Source: Pseudomonas svalbardensis
GTDB lineage: Bacteria; Pseudomonadota; Gammaproteobacteria; Pseudomonadales; Pseudomonadaceae
NCBI RefSeq assembly: GCF_030053115.1
Contig: NZ_CP125619.1
Coordinates: forward strand, 1,613,001-1,677,000
DNA: 64,000 bases
Direction of reading: 5' to 3'
The notes under the pieces were generated by a model. The model was given only the letters and a program-made list of their open reading frames with translations, did not search any database and was not told the origin of the DNA. This document shows positions 16,364 to 26,523 of this stretch, in pieces (positions within the stretch are counted from its first letter, which is position 1; each line of letters begins with the position of its first letter). The position numbers and the translations under genes were made by a program.

Positions 16364-17299
16364 TCAGGCCATTTCCTGCTCGGTGCAGGCCTTGACCACT
16401 TGCTCGCGCAGCCAGGTGTTGGCGCTGTCCTGATCGACATTCTGGCTCCACTGCATGTCGAGGCTGAAACCCGGCAAGCCGTTGGGCGCTTCGCAATGAT
16501 TGAAGATCGCCTCGTTGGCCAGCAATTGCTGGATACGCCGAGGCAGAGTCAGGATGAAGTCGGTGCCGGTGATCATCTTCAGTGCCGCGCTGTAGCTGTT
16601 GGAACGCGCGACGATCTGCCGTTTTTGCGCCTGCTGCGCCAGCCAGCCGTCGACCATGTTGGTGGTGGACGTCCAGGGTGTCGGGAACACGTGCCGGCGT
16701 TCGACGAAGGCTTGCAGGCTTAAACGCGGCTCCGGTGGTGTGGCACGTTTATCGAAGACACAGACCAGGTCGTCCTCCAGCAACATCCGGGATTTGAAAT
16801 CGCCGTGAATGCGATGAAAGTTCGGGCTGAAGCAAATTACCAGGTCGAGGCTGCCGTCGCGCAGTTCTTCGGCCGGGATGTCGGTTTCAAACTTGTGCAT
16901 GTTGACCATCACCGGCAGGTCAGCGAAATCGAAGCTTTTCAATAGACGTGGCAGGATCAACTGCTCGAAGTATTCCGGTGCACAGATATTGAAGGTGACT
17001 GGTTGCAGGGTGGGGTCGAATGCGGGCGCACCGGCGTGACACAGGTTGATGCTTTCGAGGATCTTCAGCACGTGGGCGTACATGGTGCTGGCTTTGTAGG
17101 TGGGGCGCATACCGGCGCGGGTATTGATGAACAGTTCGTCTTCGAAACTGGTGCGCAGCTTTTTCAGGCAGTAACTCACGGTGGACTGGCTGACGCAGAG
17201 CGCCTCGGATACACCGCTGACGCTGCTTTGCTCATACACGGCGATAAATACCATGAGGTCCTGCATATCGAGCTTTCTAAGCAAGTTACTGTTCAACAT
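16364..17299 (-). CDS. LysR-family transcriptional regulator
   Basis: The 311-residue protein has an N-terminal HTH (LCVSQSTVSYCLKKLR, about residues 34-49) and a LysR effector domain with a NodD-like segment beginning VTFNICAPEYFEQL. It reads in the same direction as, and downstream of, the two transporter genes that follow, with 132 bp separating it from the EamA gene, so it may have its own promoter. The target is unknown. Confidence 0.87.
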   Translation of the reverse strand: MLNSNLLRKLDMQDLMVFIAVYEQSSVSGVSEALCVSQSTVSYCLKKLRTSFEDELFINTRAGMRPTYKASTMYAHVLKILESINLCHAGAPAFDPTLQPVTFNICAPEYFEQLILPRLLKSFDFADLPVMVNMHKFETDIPAEELRDGSLDLVICFSPNFHRIHGDFKSRMLLEDDLVCVFDKRATPPEPRLSLQAFVERRHVFPTPWTSTTNMVDGWLAQQAQKRQIVARSNSYSAALKMITGTDFILTLPRRIQQLLANEAIFNHCEAPNGLPGFSLDMQWSQNVDQDSANTWLREQVVKACTEQEMA

Positions 17300-17431
17300 C
17301 CGTTTCGTCTCGCTGTGCTCCTTGCGCTGACTGTGCGCAAACTTGTACGAGTGATCCTAACGGAACGATGGTGCCAGGAGAATGCCCTGTAGGAGTTTTC
17401 ATGGAAAGTTGTGGGGCAGTTCCAGAGGCCT

Positions 17432-18349
17432 TCAGCCCTGAATGGCTGCAGGCACCGCGCGGCGACTGGACATCAGCAGTGCCCACATACCGACTCCCAC
17501 CAGCAGCGCGCCGATGATTTCCAGCGGCAGTGGTGACTGACGTAACCAGAACCAGTGAAACAATGTGAGAAACAGCGTGCTCAGGTAAATGTAGGAAATG
17601 ACCGAGGAAGGGGCGATGAGGCCGATGGCCCGATGCAGCAGCCAGAAGGTCGCCAGCGTGGCGAACACCGCCAGGTAAATCAGCCACCAGAAATCGCTCA
17701 CGGTCAGCAATGACGCCGATCGCCAGCCGCCGCTGAACCCACAGAATGCCAGCAGAAACAGTGCGCCGAACAGCATGTTCCAGAAAGTCATCCCCACCGG
17801 GTCGCGCCCCTTGAGGCTGCTGGCCTTGAGCCGTTGACTCAGGGGCGAGTAGAGCGCCATCGCCAGGCAACCGACGCCATACACCGACACTGCATATAGC
17901 GAAGGCAGCTCATCAGGGCCTGCGCCTTTCAAAACCAGCAACACGGCCCCGGCAGCGGCAATCAGCATCGGCAGCACCCGCTGTTTCAGGTTGCTGTCAG
18001 GCATCAATACGGCTTCGAACAGCAATGTCAGTAGTGGCACCAAGGTGAACATCGTTCCGGTATTGATGGCCGAGGTGTAGCGCAGTGCCTCGAACAGCGA
18101 GCCGAAATACACCGCCAGCAGCAAGCCGAGCGCGGCATGGCCGAACAGTCCGCAGGCGGTCATGGCGGTATCGCCCTTGAACAGCAACAGCGGCAAAAAC
18201 ACCAGGGCGCAGAACAGCAGGCGTAAACCGGTCAGCAGGATCGGGTCGATGGCCTGGCTGACCTGTGCTGCCGCAGAAAACGATGCAGCGATCAACAGTG
18301 CCCAGAGCAGCATGCCGACGTGAGCGGTGGCGAAACCGGTGTGTTTCAT
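17432..18349 (-). CDS. DMT-superfamily transporter (EamA domains)
   Basis: The 305-residue protein is almost wholly hydrophobic with about ten membrane spans in two EamA repeats. Family members export small metabolites such as amino acids, or bring solutes in; the substrate is not predictable. AGGAACC precedes ATG. The MFS gene ends 16 bases upstream, so both are likely one transcript. Confidence 0.85.
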   Translation of the reverse strand: MKHTGFATAHVGMLLWALLIAASFSAAAQVSQAIDPILLTGLRLLFCALVFLPLLLFKGDTAMTACGLFGHAALGLLLAVYFGSLFEALRYTSAINTGTMFTLVPLLTLLFEAVLMPDSNLKQRVLPMLIAAAGAVLLVLKGAGPDELPSLYAVSVYGVGCLAMALYSPLSQRLKASSLKGRDPVGMTFWNMLFGALFLLAFCGFSGGWRSASLLTVSDFWWLIYLAVFATLATFWLLHRAIGLIAPSSVISYIYLSTLFLTLFHWFWLRQSPLPLEIIGALLVGVGMWALLMSSRRAVPAAIQG

Positions 18350-18365
18350 GATGTGGGTTCCTGGG

Positions 18366-19550
18366 TCAGCGAATGTGTTGGGCGTAATGCCGCGGATCGA
18401 AGCGCAAGACCATCAGGATCATCAATGCCATAACGCCGGTCAGTGACCACCAGGCCCATTCGAAGCTGCCGAGTTGGTCGCGGATCAACCCGGCAATCAG
18501 CGGCGAGAGACCGGCGATCAGGTAGCCGATGCCTTGCACGAACGCGGTCAGGCCGCCGGCACGCTGGGGATTGTCCAGATGATCCAGGGACACGATCAGG
18601 CTCATCGGGAACAGTCCGCCGATGCCGAGCCCCAACAGGCAGGGCCACAACAGACTCAGGTATTGCGGGCTGAGAATAAGCCCGCAGAAACCGGCCATGA
18701 TCAGCGCCAGCAACACCACCAGCACCACGCGCCGGTCACGGCTGCGGTTGGCGATGGCGGGTGTCAGCAGGCCGGACAACACTTCCATGGCGGTCAAGAA
18801 ACCCAGCAGCAACCCGGCGTTTTGTTCGCTCCAACCCTTTTCCACGTAGTACGGCGCCAGCCAGGCCAGCACACAGGTGTAGGACGCCGTGCCCAGGCCG
18901 AAGAAAATGGCGAGCAGCCAGGCGCGGGAATTGCCGAAGAAGGACCCATTGCGTTGCGCTTGAGCAGGCTGCGCCGGCATCCGTTCACGTTGCATGCACC
19001 AAACCAGCAGCGCTACCAGCGCCAGTGCCGCCCAGATCGCCAGGCCCACGCGCCAGCTGCCGGTGCGGATCATCACCAGCGGCGCAAACGACGCTGCAAT
19101 TGCTGCTCCGCCCATGATCGACGTGACGTAGAGCCCCATGCACACGGAAACGTTGTCGCTGAAGCGGGATTTGATCAGCGCTGGCATCAACGCCTGGATC
19201 AGCGCGATACCGATACCCGCCAGCACGGCGCTGAGGATCAGTTCGGCCGCCGATTCGAGGAATAACCGCGACACCGTGGCCACGCCGATGATCAGCAGCG
19301 AGAGCACCACGGTGCGTTGTTCGCCGATTCGTTGGCTGACGCCCAGACCAAAGAACATCGCCAGCCCCATTGCCATTACTGGCAGCATGGTCAACAGCGA
19401 GGCTAGGCTGAAACTCAGTGCAATGTCGCCGCGAATCGCCGACAGCAAAGGACCGACGGCGGCCATGGAAGGCCGCAGGTTCAGGGCAACAAGAATGATG
19501 CTGAACATTAGCCAAAGGGCGGGGCGAGAGGTTGCGCGAACGTTTTCCAT
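18366..19550 (-). CDS. CynX/NimT-family MFS transporter
   Basis: The 394-residue, 12-span transporter has the CynX/NimT N-terminal signature LNLRPSMAAVGPLL (about residues 24-37) typical of the cyanate/nitroimidazole transporter branch. AAGGTCC lies upstream of ATG. The EamA gene follows by 16 bp. No cynS or cyanase-related gene is nearby, so cyanate transport is unsupported; the specific substrate is unknown. Confidence 0.85.
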   Translation of the reverse strand: MENVRATSRPALWLMFSIILVALNLRPSMAAVGPLLSAIRGDIALSFSLASLLTMLPVMAMGLAMFFGLGVSQRIGEQRTVVLSLLIIGVATVSRLFLESAAELILSAVLAGIGIALIQALMPALIKSRFSDNVSVCMGLYVTSIMGGAAIAASFAPLVMIRTGSWRVGLAIWAALALVALLVWCMQRERMPAQPAQAQRNGSFFGNSRAWLLAIFFGLGTASYTCVLAWLAPYYVEKGWSEQNAGLLLGFLTAMEVLSGLLTPAIANRSRDRRVVLVVLLALIMAGFCGLILSPQYLSLLWPCLLGLGIGGLFPMSLIVSLDHLDNPQRAGGLTAFVQGIGYLIAGLSPLIAGLIRDQLGSFEWAWWSLTGVMALMILMVLRFDPRHYAQHIR

Positions 19551-19955
19551 CTATCGGACCTTGAATGACAAGGAGCCGATTAGGCGCGCGAGGTCTGCAG
19601 GCCGCAAATCAGAAAGTCCGGAGCAGTATTTAGAAATTAAATACAGCGGTGTGAAGCTGAAAGGCGCGAACAATGTTTAGCGAGTCCGCAACCAAAGTTC
19701 TTCAAATCCCGATTTAACGACTTAACCTCCCGTGTGACGCTGCTGGTCATCTGTTCTCTGTGGTTTTTTCTATGGACGGTTGTCCCGTCGCACTTCCCTC
19801 CGAATTAGCCTTTTGGGCGCTGTGGCACTGCCGTCACGCGCGCCCACCGGATTCCAGCATTTCCCGTTGATTGTTCTTACAGGTCCCGCGCTATGCGCCG
19901 GGATCAAAGCGGCGACGCCTGTGCGTTTGCCTGACGCGGAAATAAGAGAATTCCC
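19551..19955. promoter_or_regulatory. Divergent intergenic region between MFS and glutamine synthetase-like genes
   Basis: These 405 bases separate the leftward MFS gene from the rightward GS-family gene and must hold promoters for both. I see no coding frame with an RBS, no repeat and no clear operator. An AAGAGAAT weak RBS precedes the GS ATG. Confidence 0.4.
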
Positions 19956-21338
19956 ATGAGTGTTGCCACGACATCTTTCGCCTCCAAGCAAGAAGCCCTG
20001 ACTTTTCTGGAACAGAACCCGGATATCGAGATGTTCGAGTTGTTCATCCTCGATAACAACGGCGTACCGCGGGGCAAGTTGCTGCACCGCGATGAACTGC
20101 TGGCGGTGTACGAAAGCGGGCGGCCATTGCCGAGCACCATTCTTGGCCTGACCATCAACGGCGATGACGTCGAAAACTCCGGCCTGGTCTGGGACGTTGG
20201 CGATATCGACTGCCGGGCGTACCCGATCAGCGGCAGTTTGACGCGCATGCCGTGGCGGCTGATTCCTACGGCGGCGGTGCAGGTCAGCATGCACCCGAAG
20301 GAGGGCATGCCCGCGACGATTGCCGATCCACGGCATCTGCTGGCGAAAGTCATCGAGGGCTTGCAGGCCGACGGTTATTACCCGGTGATGGCGGCGGAGC
20401 TGGAGTTCTACCTGCTGGATCAGCAGCGCGACAGCAACGGTCGGCCGCAACCGGCGCGGGATGTCGATGGCGGGCGGCCGCGAGGGACTCAGGTCTACGG
20501 ATTGCGTGAACTGGAACAGATCGAGCCGTTTCTGGCCGATCTTTATAGCGCCTGCAAACTCCAGGGCATTCCGGCGCGCACGGCGATCTCCGAATACGCG
20601 CCGGGGCAAGTGGAAATTACCCTCGAACACCGCACCGACGCCTTGCAGGCGATGGACGAAGCGGTGCGCTACAAACGACTGGTCAAGGGCGTGGCGCACA
20701 AGCACGGGATGACGGCGTGCTTCATGGCCAAACCGTTCGATGACCTGGCGGGCACTGGCATGCACATGCACGTCAGCCTGGCGGACAAGGAGGGCAACAA
20801 CCTGTTCGCCAGCGAAGCCCCGGAAGGTACGCCGTTGCTCAAACAGGCCGTCGGCGGGATGCTCAGTACGTTGCTCGATTCATTGCTGCTGTTTTGTCCG
20901 AACGCCAACTCTTACCGTCGCTTCCAGACCAACAGCTATGCGCCGCTGGCACCCACCTGGGGGGTGGACAACCGCACCGTGAGCTTGCGCGTACCCGGCG
21001 GGCCGGCGTTTTCCCGGCATATCGAACACCGCATCTGTGGCGCCGACGCCAACCCGTATCTGGCGGCTGCGGCGATTCTGGCCGGGATCCATCGCGGAAT
21101 TCGTGAACAACTCGATCCTGGCGCGCCGGTGGAGGGCAATGGCTATGCTCAGGCCACGGAGCTGTTGCCGACTGACTGGCTGACCACGTTGCGGGCGCTG
21201 GAAGGTTCAAGCTGGGCTCGGGAGGCGTTCGGCGGTGAGTTCCTCGGCGTGTACCTGGCGGTAAAACGTGCCGAATATCGACAGTTCATGGGCGAGGTCG
21301 GCGAACAGGACTGGCGTTGGTATTTGAATCAAGCCTGA
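19956..21338 (+). CDS. pauA: Glutamine synthetase family protein, gamma-glutamylpolyamine synthetase type
   Basis: The 460-residue protein has the GS beta-grasp domain (residues 15-110) and a catalytic domain with AELEFYLLD (about 146-154), GMHMHVSL (about 266) and the substrate/ATP loop SYRRFQTNSYAP. It lacks the adenylylation tail of GlnA. Size and sequence fit PuuA/PauA enzymes, which glutamylate putrescine and other polyamines with ATP as the first step of their catabolism. The remaining pau/puu genes are not adjacent. Family is certain; the polyamine assignment, and which of several pseudomonad paralogues this is, are inferred. Confidence 0.8.
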   Translation: MSVATTSFASKQEALTFLEQNPDIEMFELFILDNNGVPRGKLLHRDELLAVYESGRPLPSTILGLTINGDDVENSGLVWDVGDIDCRAYPISGSLTRMPWRLIPTAAVQVSMHPKEGMPATIADPRHLLAKVIEGLQADGYYPVMAAELEFYLLDQQRDSNGRPQPARDVDGGRPRGTQVYGLRELEQIEPFLADLYSACKLQGIPARTAISEYAPGQVEITLEHRTDALQAMDEAVRYKRLVKGVAHKHGMTACFMAKPFDDLAGTGMHMHVSLADKEGNNLFASEAPEGTPLLKQAVGGMLSTLLDSLLLFCPNANSYRRFQTNSYAPLAPTWGVDNRTVSLRVPGGPAFSRHIEHRICGADANPYLAAAAILAGIHRGIREQLDPGAPVEGNGYAQATELLPTDWLTTLRALEGSSWAREAFGGEFLGVYLAVKRAEYRQFMGEVGEQDWRWYLNQA

Positions 21339-21390
21339 ACAGAGCCTGAACCATTCTCAAATAAGTTAAAAGTTTTGGCCTAGTGCCACG

Positions 21391-21416
21391 AGCCAACTAA
21401 TCGTTGGCTTCTTTTT
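21391..21416 (+). terminator. Rho-independent terminator after the glutamine synthetase-like gene
   Basis: AGCCAAC (21391-21397) pairs with GTTGGCT (21403-21409) across a 5-base loop, followed by TCTTTTT. It lies within the extended 5' frame of the next ORF, which argues that eptA begins downstream at 21518. Confidence 0.75.
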
Positions 21417-21517
21417 CACAAAAAATTGATGGTTGGCTGCCTAAAGTTAGTGCTGTCTCGGTAAATGAAATTTTCACATTTGCCGAAGGCACTTCTTTTC
21501 AGGAACAGCCGATCATC

Positions 21518-23167
21518 ATGTTGAAGATTAAAGCCGTGGGCCCCGAGTGGGTGACACTGATTGCCAGCACCTTTCTATTAACGGGCTTCAATCTCGTTCT
21601 CTGGCAACACCTGTTTGAAATCACGGCATCTGACGGTCAGGGCATCGTCATGCGCGTGGCTTTCGGCTTGATGATTCTGGCTGCCTTCAACATCGTGCTG
21701 ACCCTGCTGGCGTTCCGGCCTGTACTCAAACCGGTCTTGACCCTGATCTTTATGATCAGCGCCGGGGTGGCGTATTTCATGAGCCAATATGGTGTTTTGA
21801 TTGACACCGGGATGTTGCGTAATTTTGCGCAAACCAATGCGACGGAAGTGCGTGACTTACTCTCGATTAAGTTGCTTGTTTATATTGTTTTGCTCGGTAT
21901 TTTGCCGTCCTGTTTGTTGTGGAGGACGCCGGTTAGTTACCGTCGCTGGCACCGTGAACTATTCAGTAAAGTTCTCGTGTGTGTCGCATCAGTTGCTGTG
22001 ATCGGTGGTGTCGCACTGGTTAACTATCAAGGCTTGTCTTCATTGTTTCGAAATCACCATGAGTTGCGCCTGATGGTGGTGCCGAGCAACTACATTGGCG
22101 CCTCGGCCGGCTATCTGCGTGAGCAGGTCGCGTCTGCGCGGCAACCCTTTGTCACGCTGGGTGAAGATGCCCAGCGAAATCCCGCCTGGCAAACCCATGG
22201 CCGCAAATCCCTGACCGTGCTGGTGGTGGGCGAAAGTGCCCGGGCCGAGAACTTCGGCATCCTGGGGTATGACCGTGACACCACACCCAAACTGGATAAA
22301 GAGGCTGGCCTGATCGCGTTCACCGACGTGCATTCCTGCGGGACGGAAACAGCGGTGTCGGTGCCGTGCATGTTCTCCGACATGGGCCGTAAGGATTACA
22401 ACGCCAGCAAGGCAAAGAACCAGGAAGGCCTGCTGGACGTACTCAAACGCGCGGGTCTCGAGGTGATCTGGCGCGATAACCAATCGGGTTGCAAAGGCAC
22501 TTGCGATCGGGTCACCCTCGACGACGTCAGTAACCTGAAAGACCCGGTGCTGTGCGCCAATAGCGAATGCCGCGATGAAATCCTGCTGCAGGGTTTGCAG
22601 CACTTCATCGATACCCTGGATAAAGACACGGTACTGGTGTTGCACCAGATGGGCAGTCACGGTCCGGAATACTTCAAGCGCTACCCGAAAGAATACGAGC
22701 GCTTCACCCCGGTTTGTGAAAGTAACGCGCTGAACAATTGCAGTCGCGAAAGTATCGTCAATGGCTACGACAACACCCTGGTGTATACCGATCACGTGCT
22801 GTCCACCCTGATCGATTTGTTGCGTAACAATCAGGACAAAGTCGACACCGCGATGCTCTATCTGTCGGACCACGGCGAATCCCTGGGCGAGTACAACTTG
22901 TTCCTCCATGGCACGCCTTACATGTTGGCGCCGGAACAACAAAAGCATGTCGCGATGCTGGCCTGGTTTTCCGACAGCTATCAAAAGTCGTTCTCGGTGG
23001 ACACCCATTGCCTGCAACTGAGTCGCGAAAAACCCTTGAGCCAGGACAACCTGTTCCATTCGATGCTCGGTTTGCTGGAGGTCAAGAGCAAGGTCTACAA
23101 CCAGGACCTGGATATGTTCGCCGGATGTCGCGGTGCGGTGATCGACGGTGTGTTGGCCAAAGAGTGA
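21518..23167 (+). CDS. eptA: Lipid A phosphoethanolamine transferase
   Basis: The 549-residue protein has five N-terminal membrane spans (to about residue 180) and a periplasmic sulfatase-fold domain. Metal and catalytic motifs are GESARAENF, the nucleophile Thr in CGTETAVSVPC, LSDHGESLGE and LFLHGTPY. Members, including EptA and MCR, transfer phosphoethanolamine from phosphatidylethanolamine to lipid A, lowering negative charge and polymyxin binding. AGGAAC lies upstream of the ATG at 21518; the longer frame from 21404 crosses a terminator and is rejected. No PmrAB genes are adjacent. Six Cys in the C-terminal domain fit the family's disulfides. Confidence 0.9.
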   Translation: MLKIKAVGPEWVTLIASTFLLTGFNLVLWQHLFEITASDGQGIVMRVAFGLMILAAFNIVLTLLAFRPVLKPVLTLIFMISAGVAYFMSQYGVLIDTGMLRNFAQTNATEVRDLLSIKLLVYIVLLGILPSCLLWRTPVSYRRWHRELFSKVLVCVASVAVIGGVALVNYQGLSSLFRNHHELRLMVVPSNYIGASAGYLREQVASARQPFVTLGEDAQRNPAWQTHGRKSLTVLVVGESARAENFGILGYDRDTTPKLDKEAGLIAFTDVHSCGTETAVSVPCMFSDMGRKDYNASKAKNQEGLLDVLKRAGLEVIWRDNQSGCKGTCDRVTLDDVSNLKDPVLCANSECRDEILLQGLQHFIDTLDKDTVLVLHQMGSHGPEYFKRYPKEYERFTPVCESNALNNCSRESIVNGYDNTLVYTDHVLSTLIDLLRNNQDKVDTAMLYLSDHGESLGEYNLFLHGTPYMLAPEQQKHVAMLAWFSDSYQKSFSVDTHCLQLSREKPLSQDNLFHSMLGLLEVKSKVYNQDLDMFAGCRGAVIDGVLAKE

Positions 23168-23190
23168 GTGCTTCAACCTTTTTTTCACGC

Positions 23191-23214
23191 ACCGGCCGCT
23201 AACCTGCGGCCGGT
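23191..23214. terminator. GC-rich hairpin between eptA and the methyltransferase gene
   Basis: ACCGGCCGC (23191-23199) and GCGGCCGGT (23206-23214) form a perfect 9-bp stem with a 6-base loop. The trailing TTAGAGTTT is only a weak T tract, so termination of eptA is likely but not certain. Confidence 0.5.
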
Positions 23215-23242
23215 TAGAGTTTCCCCCCGAGAACCATTGCAC

Positions 23243-23905
23243 ATGTCCGCTCAGCCCCCATCCGCCATCGAGCTTGAGATCGCCCGGCGCTACGATCAGG
23301 AGCACGCCCGCGTCTGTCTTCAGCCGCGACCGCGTGGCCTGGCCGGGCGGTTGACGTTCTGGCGTGACGAGCAACTGGTGCGCAACGCGCTCAAGGTTGC
23401 CGGCGAGCCGGGCCTGGTTCTCGATTTGGCTTGTGGTGTCGGGCGCTTCTGGCCGGTACTGGCCGAGCATGCCAACCGGGTGATCCTCGCGGCCGACCCG
23501 TCGCAGGACATACTCGATCATGCCCGCACCCATCATCCGCAGAACCTGCTGAAACGGGTCAAGACCTTTCAGAGTTCAGCGTTCACCATCGGCTTGTCGG
23601 CGAATGCGGTTGACTGCATTTTTTGCATGCAGCTGTTTCAACACCTCACCAGCCCCGACCATCGCCTGGCCATGCTTAAGGAGTTCCATCGGGTCAGTCG
23701 CGATACGGTGATTGTGGCGGTACGGGTCGATGCTCATTTCAAAGGCCGGCGCACGGATGCACAGGGCGTTCCGGCCCGACCGTTGGCCAGCAAGGCCGAC
23801 GTGGAAGCCGAGTTCCAGCGCGCAGGTTTGCGCTTGCTCAGTCATCAGGACTTCCTGCCCGGCTGTGCGCGGATGCGCGTCTACGTACTGCGTAAGGCCG
23901 GCTAG
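23243..23905 (+). CDS. Class I SAM-dependent methyltransferase
   Basis: The 220-residue protein has the SAM-binding motif I, VLDLACGVGRFWPVL (about residues 60-74), an acidic loop (AADPSQDIL), and an FCMQLFQHL motif near residue 135. The start at 23243 (MSAQPPS) is chosen because the longer frame from 23168 covers the intergenic hairpin. The substrate is unknown. Confidence 0.8.
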   Translation: MSAQPPSAIELEIARRYDQEHARVCLQPRPRGLAGRLTFWRDEQLVRNALKVAGEPGLVLDLACGVGRFWPVLAEHANRVILAADPSQDILDHARTHHPQNLLKRVKTFQSSAFTIGLSANAVDCIFCMQLFQHLTSPDHRLAMLKEFHRVSRDTVIVAVRVDAHFKGRRTDAQGVPARPLASKADVEAEFQRAGLRLLSHQDFLPGCARMRVYVLRKAG

Positions 23906-24028
23906 TCTCCGCTTGTCAGACATTTCTTGCTGTTTGGCAGGCATTTTCGCTAAAGCTCTTGTTCAGTGGATGCGCGGAAATCGCCGGGGGCGATATATAC
24001 TGCGCGCCATTCTTCAAGGGAGAGCCGT

Positions 24029-25162
24029 GTGGCCATCGATATTCACTGGATTCGCGACAACGATAGCCTCGGTCAGTTTTGCGCCGAGTGGCAGCAGCTG
24101 CCATTCGTTGCCCTCGACACCGAATTCATGCGGGTCGACACCTTTTATCCGATTGCAGGCCTGCTGCAGATCGGCGATGGCGTACGCGCTTACCTGATTG
24201 ATCCACTGAGCATCGATAACTGGCAGCCGCTGGCCGCGTTGCTGGAAAATCCGGCGGTGGTCAAAGTCGTCCATGCGTGCAGCGAAGACCTCGAAGTCCT
24301 GCTGCGCCTGACCGGCAGCCTGCCGGCGCCGTTGTTCGATACTCAGTTGGCCGCCGCTTACCTGAACCTCGGTTTTTCCATGGGCTATTCGCGGCTGGTG
24401 CAGGAAGTGCTCGGCATCGACCTGCCCAAGGGCGAGACCCGTTCCGACTGGCTGCAACGTCCGCTTTCCGACACCCAAATCAGCTACGCCGCCGAAGATG
24501 CCTTGCACCTGGCGGAAGTTTTCGTACAGCTTCGTCCGAAACTGTCTGACGACAAGTACGCCTGGGTCCTGGAAGACGGCGCCGAGCTGGTGGCCAACCT
24601 GCGTCGCGAAGTTGATCCGTATGAGGTCTATCGCGAAGCCAAGCTGGCCTGGAAGCTCTCCCGCGCCCAACTCGCCGTGTTGCGTGAACTGTGCGCCTGG
24701 CGCGAGCGCGAAGCCCGTGCCCGTGATCTGCCGCGCAACCGCATCGTGCGTGAGCATTCCCTGTGGCCGCTGGCGCGGACTCAGCCGGACAACCTCGGCG
24801 CGTTGGCGAAAATCGAAGACATGCACCCGCGTACCGTGCGTCAGGACGGCGAATTTCTGCTTGATCTGATCAAGCGCTCTGGCAGTGTGTCGCCTGATCA
24901 ATGGCCGCCTGCGGTGCCGGAGCCTTTGCCGGTGGACGCCGCCGCCCTGGTCAAACAGCTGCGTGCGATCGGCCAGGTCGAAGCCGAGCGCCTGAACATT
25001 GCGCCGGAGCTGATGCTGCGCAAGAAAACCCTGGAATCGCTGCTCAAGAGCGGCTATCCCAACGGTCCTTACCAATTGCCTGATTCGCTGCGTGGCTGGC
25101 GCCGCGAATTGATGGGCCAGGCGCTGCTCGACAGCCTGGCCACCGCCGGAGAACAGCCTTGA
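24029..25162 (+). CDS. rnd: Ribonuclease D
   Basis: The 377-residue 3'-5' exoribonuclease trims tRNA precursors. It has DEDDy nuclease motifs: DTEF (Exo I, about residue 28), [10 protein letters not shown] (Exo II, about 84) and YAAEDALHL (Exo III, about 157), followed by HRDC-type helical domains from about 210. GTG at 24029 is chosen because AAGGGAG lies 6 bases upstream and the length matches family members. The upstream ATG at 23966 precedes that RBS. The stop overlaps the TTG start of ycgL. Confidence 0.92.
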   Translation: MAIDIHWIRDNDSLGQFCAEWQQLPFVALDTEFMRVDTFYPIAGLLQIGDGVRAYLIDPLSIDNWQPLAALLENPAVVKVVHACSEDLEVLLRLTGSLPAPLFDTQLAAAYLNLGFSMGYSRLVQEVLGIDLPKGETRSDWLQRPLSDTQISYAAEDALHLAEVFVQLRPKLSDDKYAWVLEDGAELVANLRREVDPYEVYREAKLAWKLSRAQLAVLRELCAWREREARARDLPRNRIVREHSLWPLARTQPDNLGALAKIEDMHPRTVRQDGEFLLDLIKRSGSVSPDQWPPAVPEPLPVDAAALVKQLRAIGQVEAERLNIAPELMLRKKTLESLLKSGYPNGPYQLPDSLRGWRRELMGQALLDSLATAGEQP

Positions 25163-25452
25163 AACGTATTTGCTCCATTTATCGAAGCCTGAAAAAAAAC
25201 GAGATGTACCTCTATGTGCTCAAAAGCGATGCACTGGAGCGCGTCCCGGAAAGTCTGATGGCCGCCTTCGGCAAACCGCATCACGCCTTCGACCTGGTGC
25301 TGACCCCCGAGCGCAAACTGTCGCGCGAGGACATCACCGTGGTGCTGGAAAACCTTGAGAAGCAGGGTTACCACTTGCAAATGCCGCCGGCCGAAGACGA
25401 ATACATCGAACACTTGCCGGAGGAATTGCTGCGCCGCAACGACCCGATGTGA
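25159..25452 (+). CDS. ycgL: YcgL domain protein
   Basis: The 97-residue single-domain YcgL (UPF0745) protein begins at TTG 25159, overlapping the rnd stop by four bases (TTGA), so translation is coupled. Conserved features include [13 protein letters not shown] and the C-terminal LPEELL segment. Its function is unknown; the rnd-ycgL order is conserved in pseudomonads and suggests an RNA-related role. Confidence 0.88.
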   Translation: MKRICSIYRSLKKNEMYLYVLKSDALERVPESLMAAFGKPHHAFDLVLTPERKLSREDITVVLENLEKQGYHLQMPPAEDEYIEHLPEELLRRNDPM

Positions 25453-25459
25453 CCGGCAG

Positions 25460-25481
25460 ACAGGCTCTGTTCAGAGCCTGT
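25460..25481 (+). terminator. Hairpin after rnd-ycgL
   Basis: ACAGGCTCT (25460-25468) and AGAGCCTGT (25473-25481) form a perfect 9-bp stem with GTTC loop. There is no T tract immediately after, so it may stabilise the 3' end rather than terminate. Confidence 0.45.
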
Positions 25482-25572
25482 ATGAAACACTGGAATGATT
25501 TTGGCGATGGCCAGGGCGATGGAGCGATACTCCGTCGGCGGCCGTCTGCTCTGTTTTTGAAAGGTTTGAACC

Positions 25573-26505
25573 ATGCGCGTTCTGATTGCTGAACACGACC
25601 ACCCGGTGTACGCCCAGCTGTTGCGTCAAGCAGCGCCCGACCTGGAAGTGCTGACCAGCGGCGACTCCGCCGAACTGGCCAGCCAGGCCGCTGATTGTCC
25701 GATCTGGCTCGGTCAGCCGGACCTGCTGGCGACCTTGCTGCGTCAGGGCCACGAGCCACAATGGCTGCAATCGACCTGGGCGGGCATTACGCCGCTGCTG
25801 GCCGACGGCTTGCCTCGGCACTATCGCCTGACTCGGGCGGTGGGCATTTTCGGTCAGGTCATGGCCGAATACGTGCTGACCTACATGCTCGGCCACGAGC
25901 GCGAAGTGCTGCCGCGGCTGGTCAGCCAGGTCGAGCGCAAGTGGGACAGTCGCCAGGGCCAAAGCCTGGCCGGCCGCAAAGTGTTGATCGTTGGCACCGG
26001 TGACATCGGGCAGACCGTGGCGCAGTTCCTCGTGCCGTTTGGCGTCAAGTTGTACGGCATCGCCAGCGAAGCCCGCGAGCAGGCGCCGTTTGTCGAAGTC
26101 GGGGCGCTGGCTGATTTGCCGCGTCTGGTGGGTGAAGTGGATTACGTGATCAATCTGCTGCCCAATACGCCGAACACCCACGACCTGTACGACGCGGCGC
26201 TGTTCAAGCAGTTCAAGCCGACCGGGTTGTTCATCAACGTCGGGCGCGGCGTGGCAGTGGTTGATGCGGACTTGGTGGAAGCTTTGAAAGAGGGGCATCT
26301 GGCCGGTGCGGTGATCGACGTCTGCCGTCAGGAGCCGCTGCCGCAACGTCATCCGTTCTGGACCGCTTGGGGCTTGCTGCTGACTGGCCACAGCTCGGCA
26401 CCGACCTCGCCACCGATGATGGTGAATCTGTTCGTCGAGAACCTGCGGGCGTATCAGGCAGGTGAGGCGTTGCGCGGGGAAGTGGATTTCAATCGCGGGT
26501 ATTGA
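25573..26505 (+). CDS. D-2-hydroxyacid dehydrogenase (NAD(P)-dependent)
   Basis: The 310-residue protein has the Rossmann motif GTGDIGQTVAQFL (about residues 139-151), the catalytic Arg in INVGRGVAVVD (about 225), and His in TGHSSAPTSP (about 275), giving the family's Arg-Glu-His set. Members of the GhrA-like branch reduce glyoxylate, hydroxypyruvate or other 2-keto acids. The catalytic substrate-binding half is short, as in that branch. It is a single-gene unit; a REP pair follows. Confidence 0.85.
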   Translation: MRVLIAEHDHPVYAQLLRQAAPDLEVLTSGDSAELASQAADCPIWLGQPDLLATLLRQGHEPQWLQSTWAGITPLLADGLPRHYRLTRAVGIFGQVMAEYVLTYMLGHEREVLPRLVSQVERKWDSRQGQSLAGRKVLIVGTGDIGQTVAQFLVPFGVKLYGIASEAREQAPFVEVGALADLPRLVGEVDYVINLLPNTPNTHDLYDAALFKQFKPTGLFINVGRGVAVVDADLVEALKEGHLAGAVIDVCRQEPLPQRHPFWTAWGLLLTGHSSAPTSPPMMVNLFVENLRAYQAGEALRGEVDFNRGY

Positions 26506-26523
26506 ATCCACCCCCGATCAAAT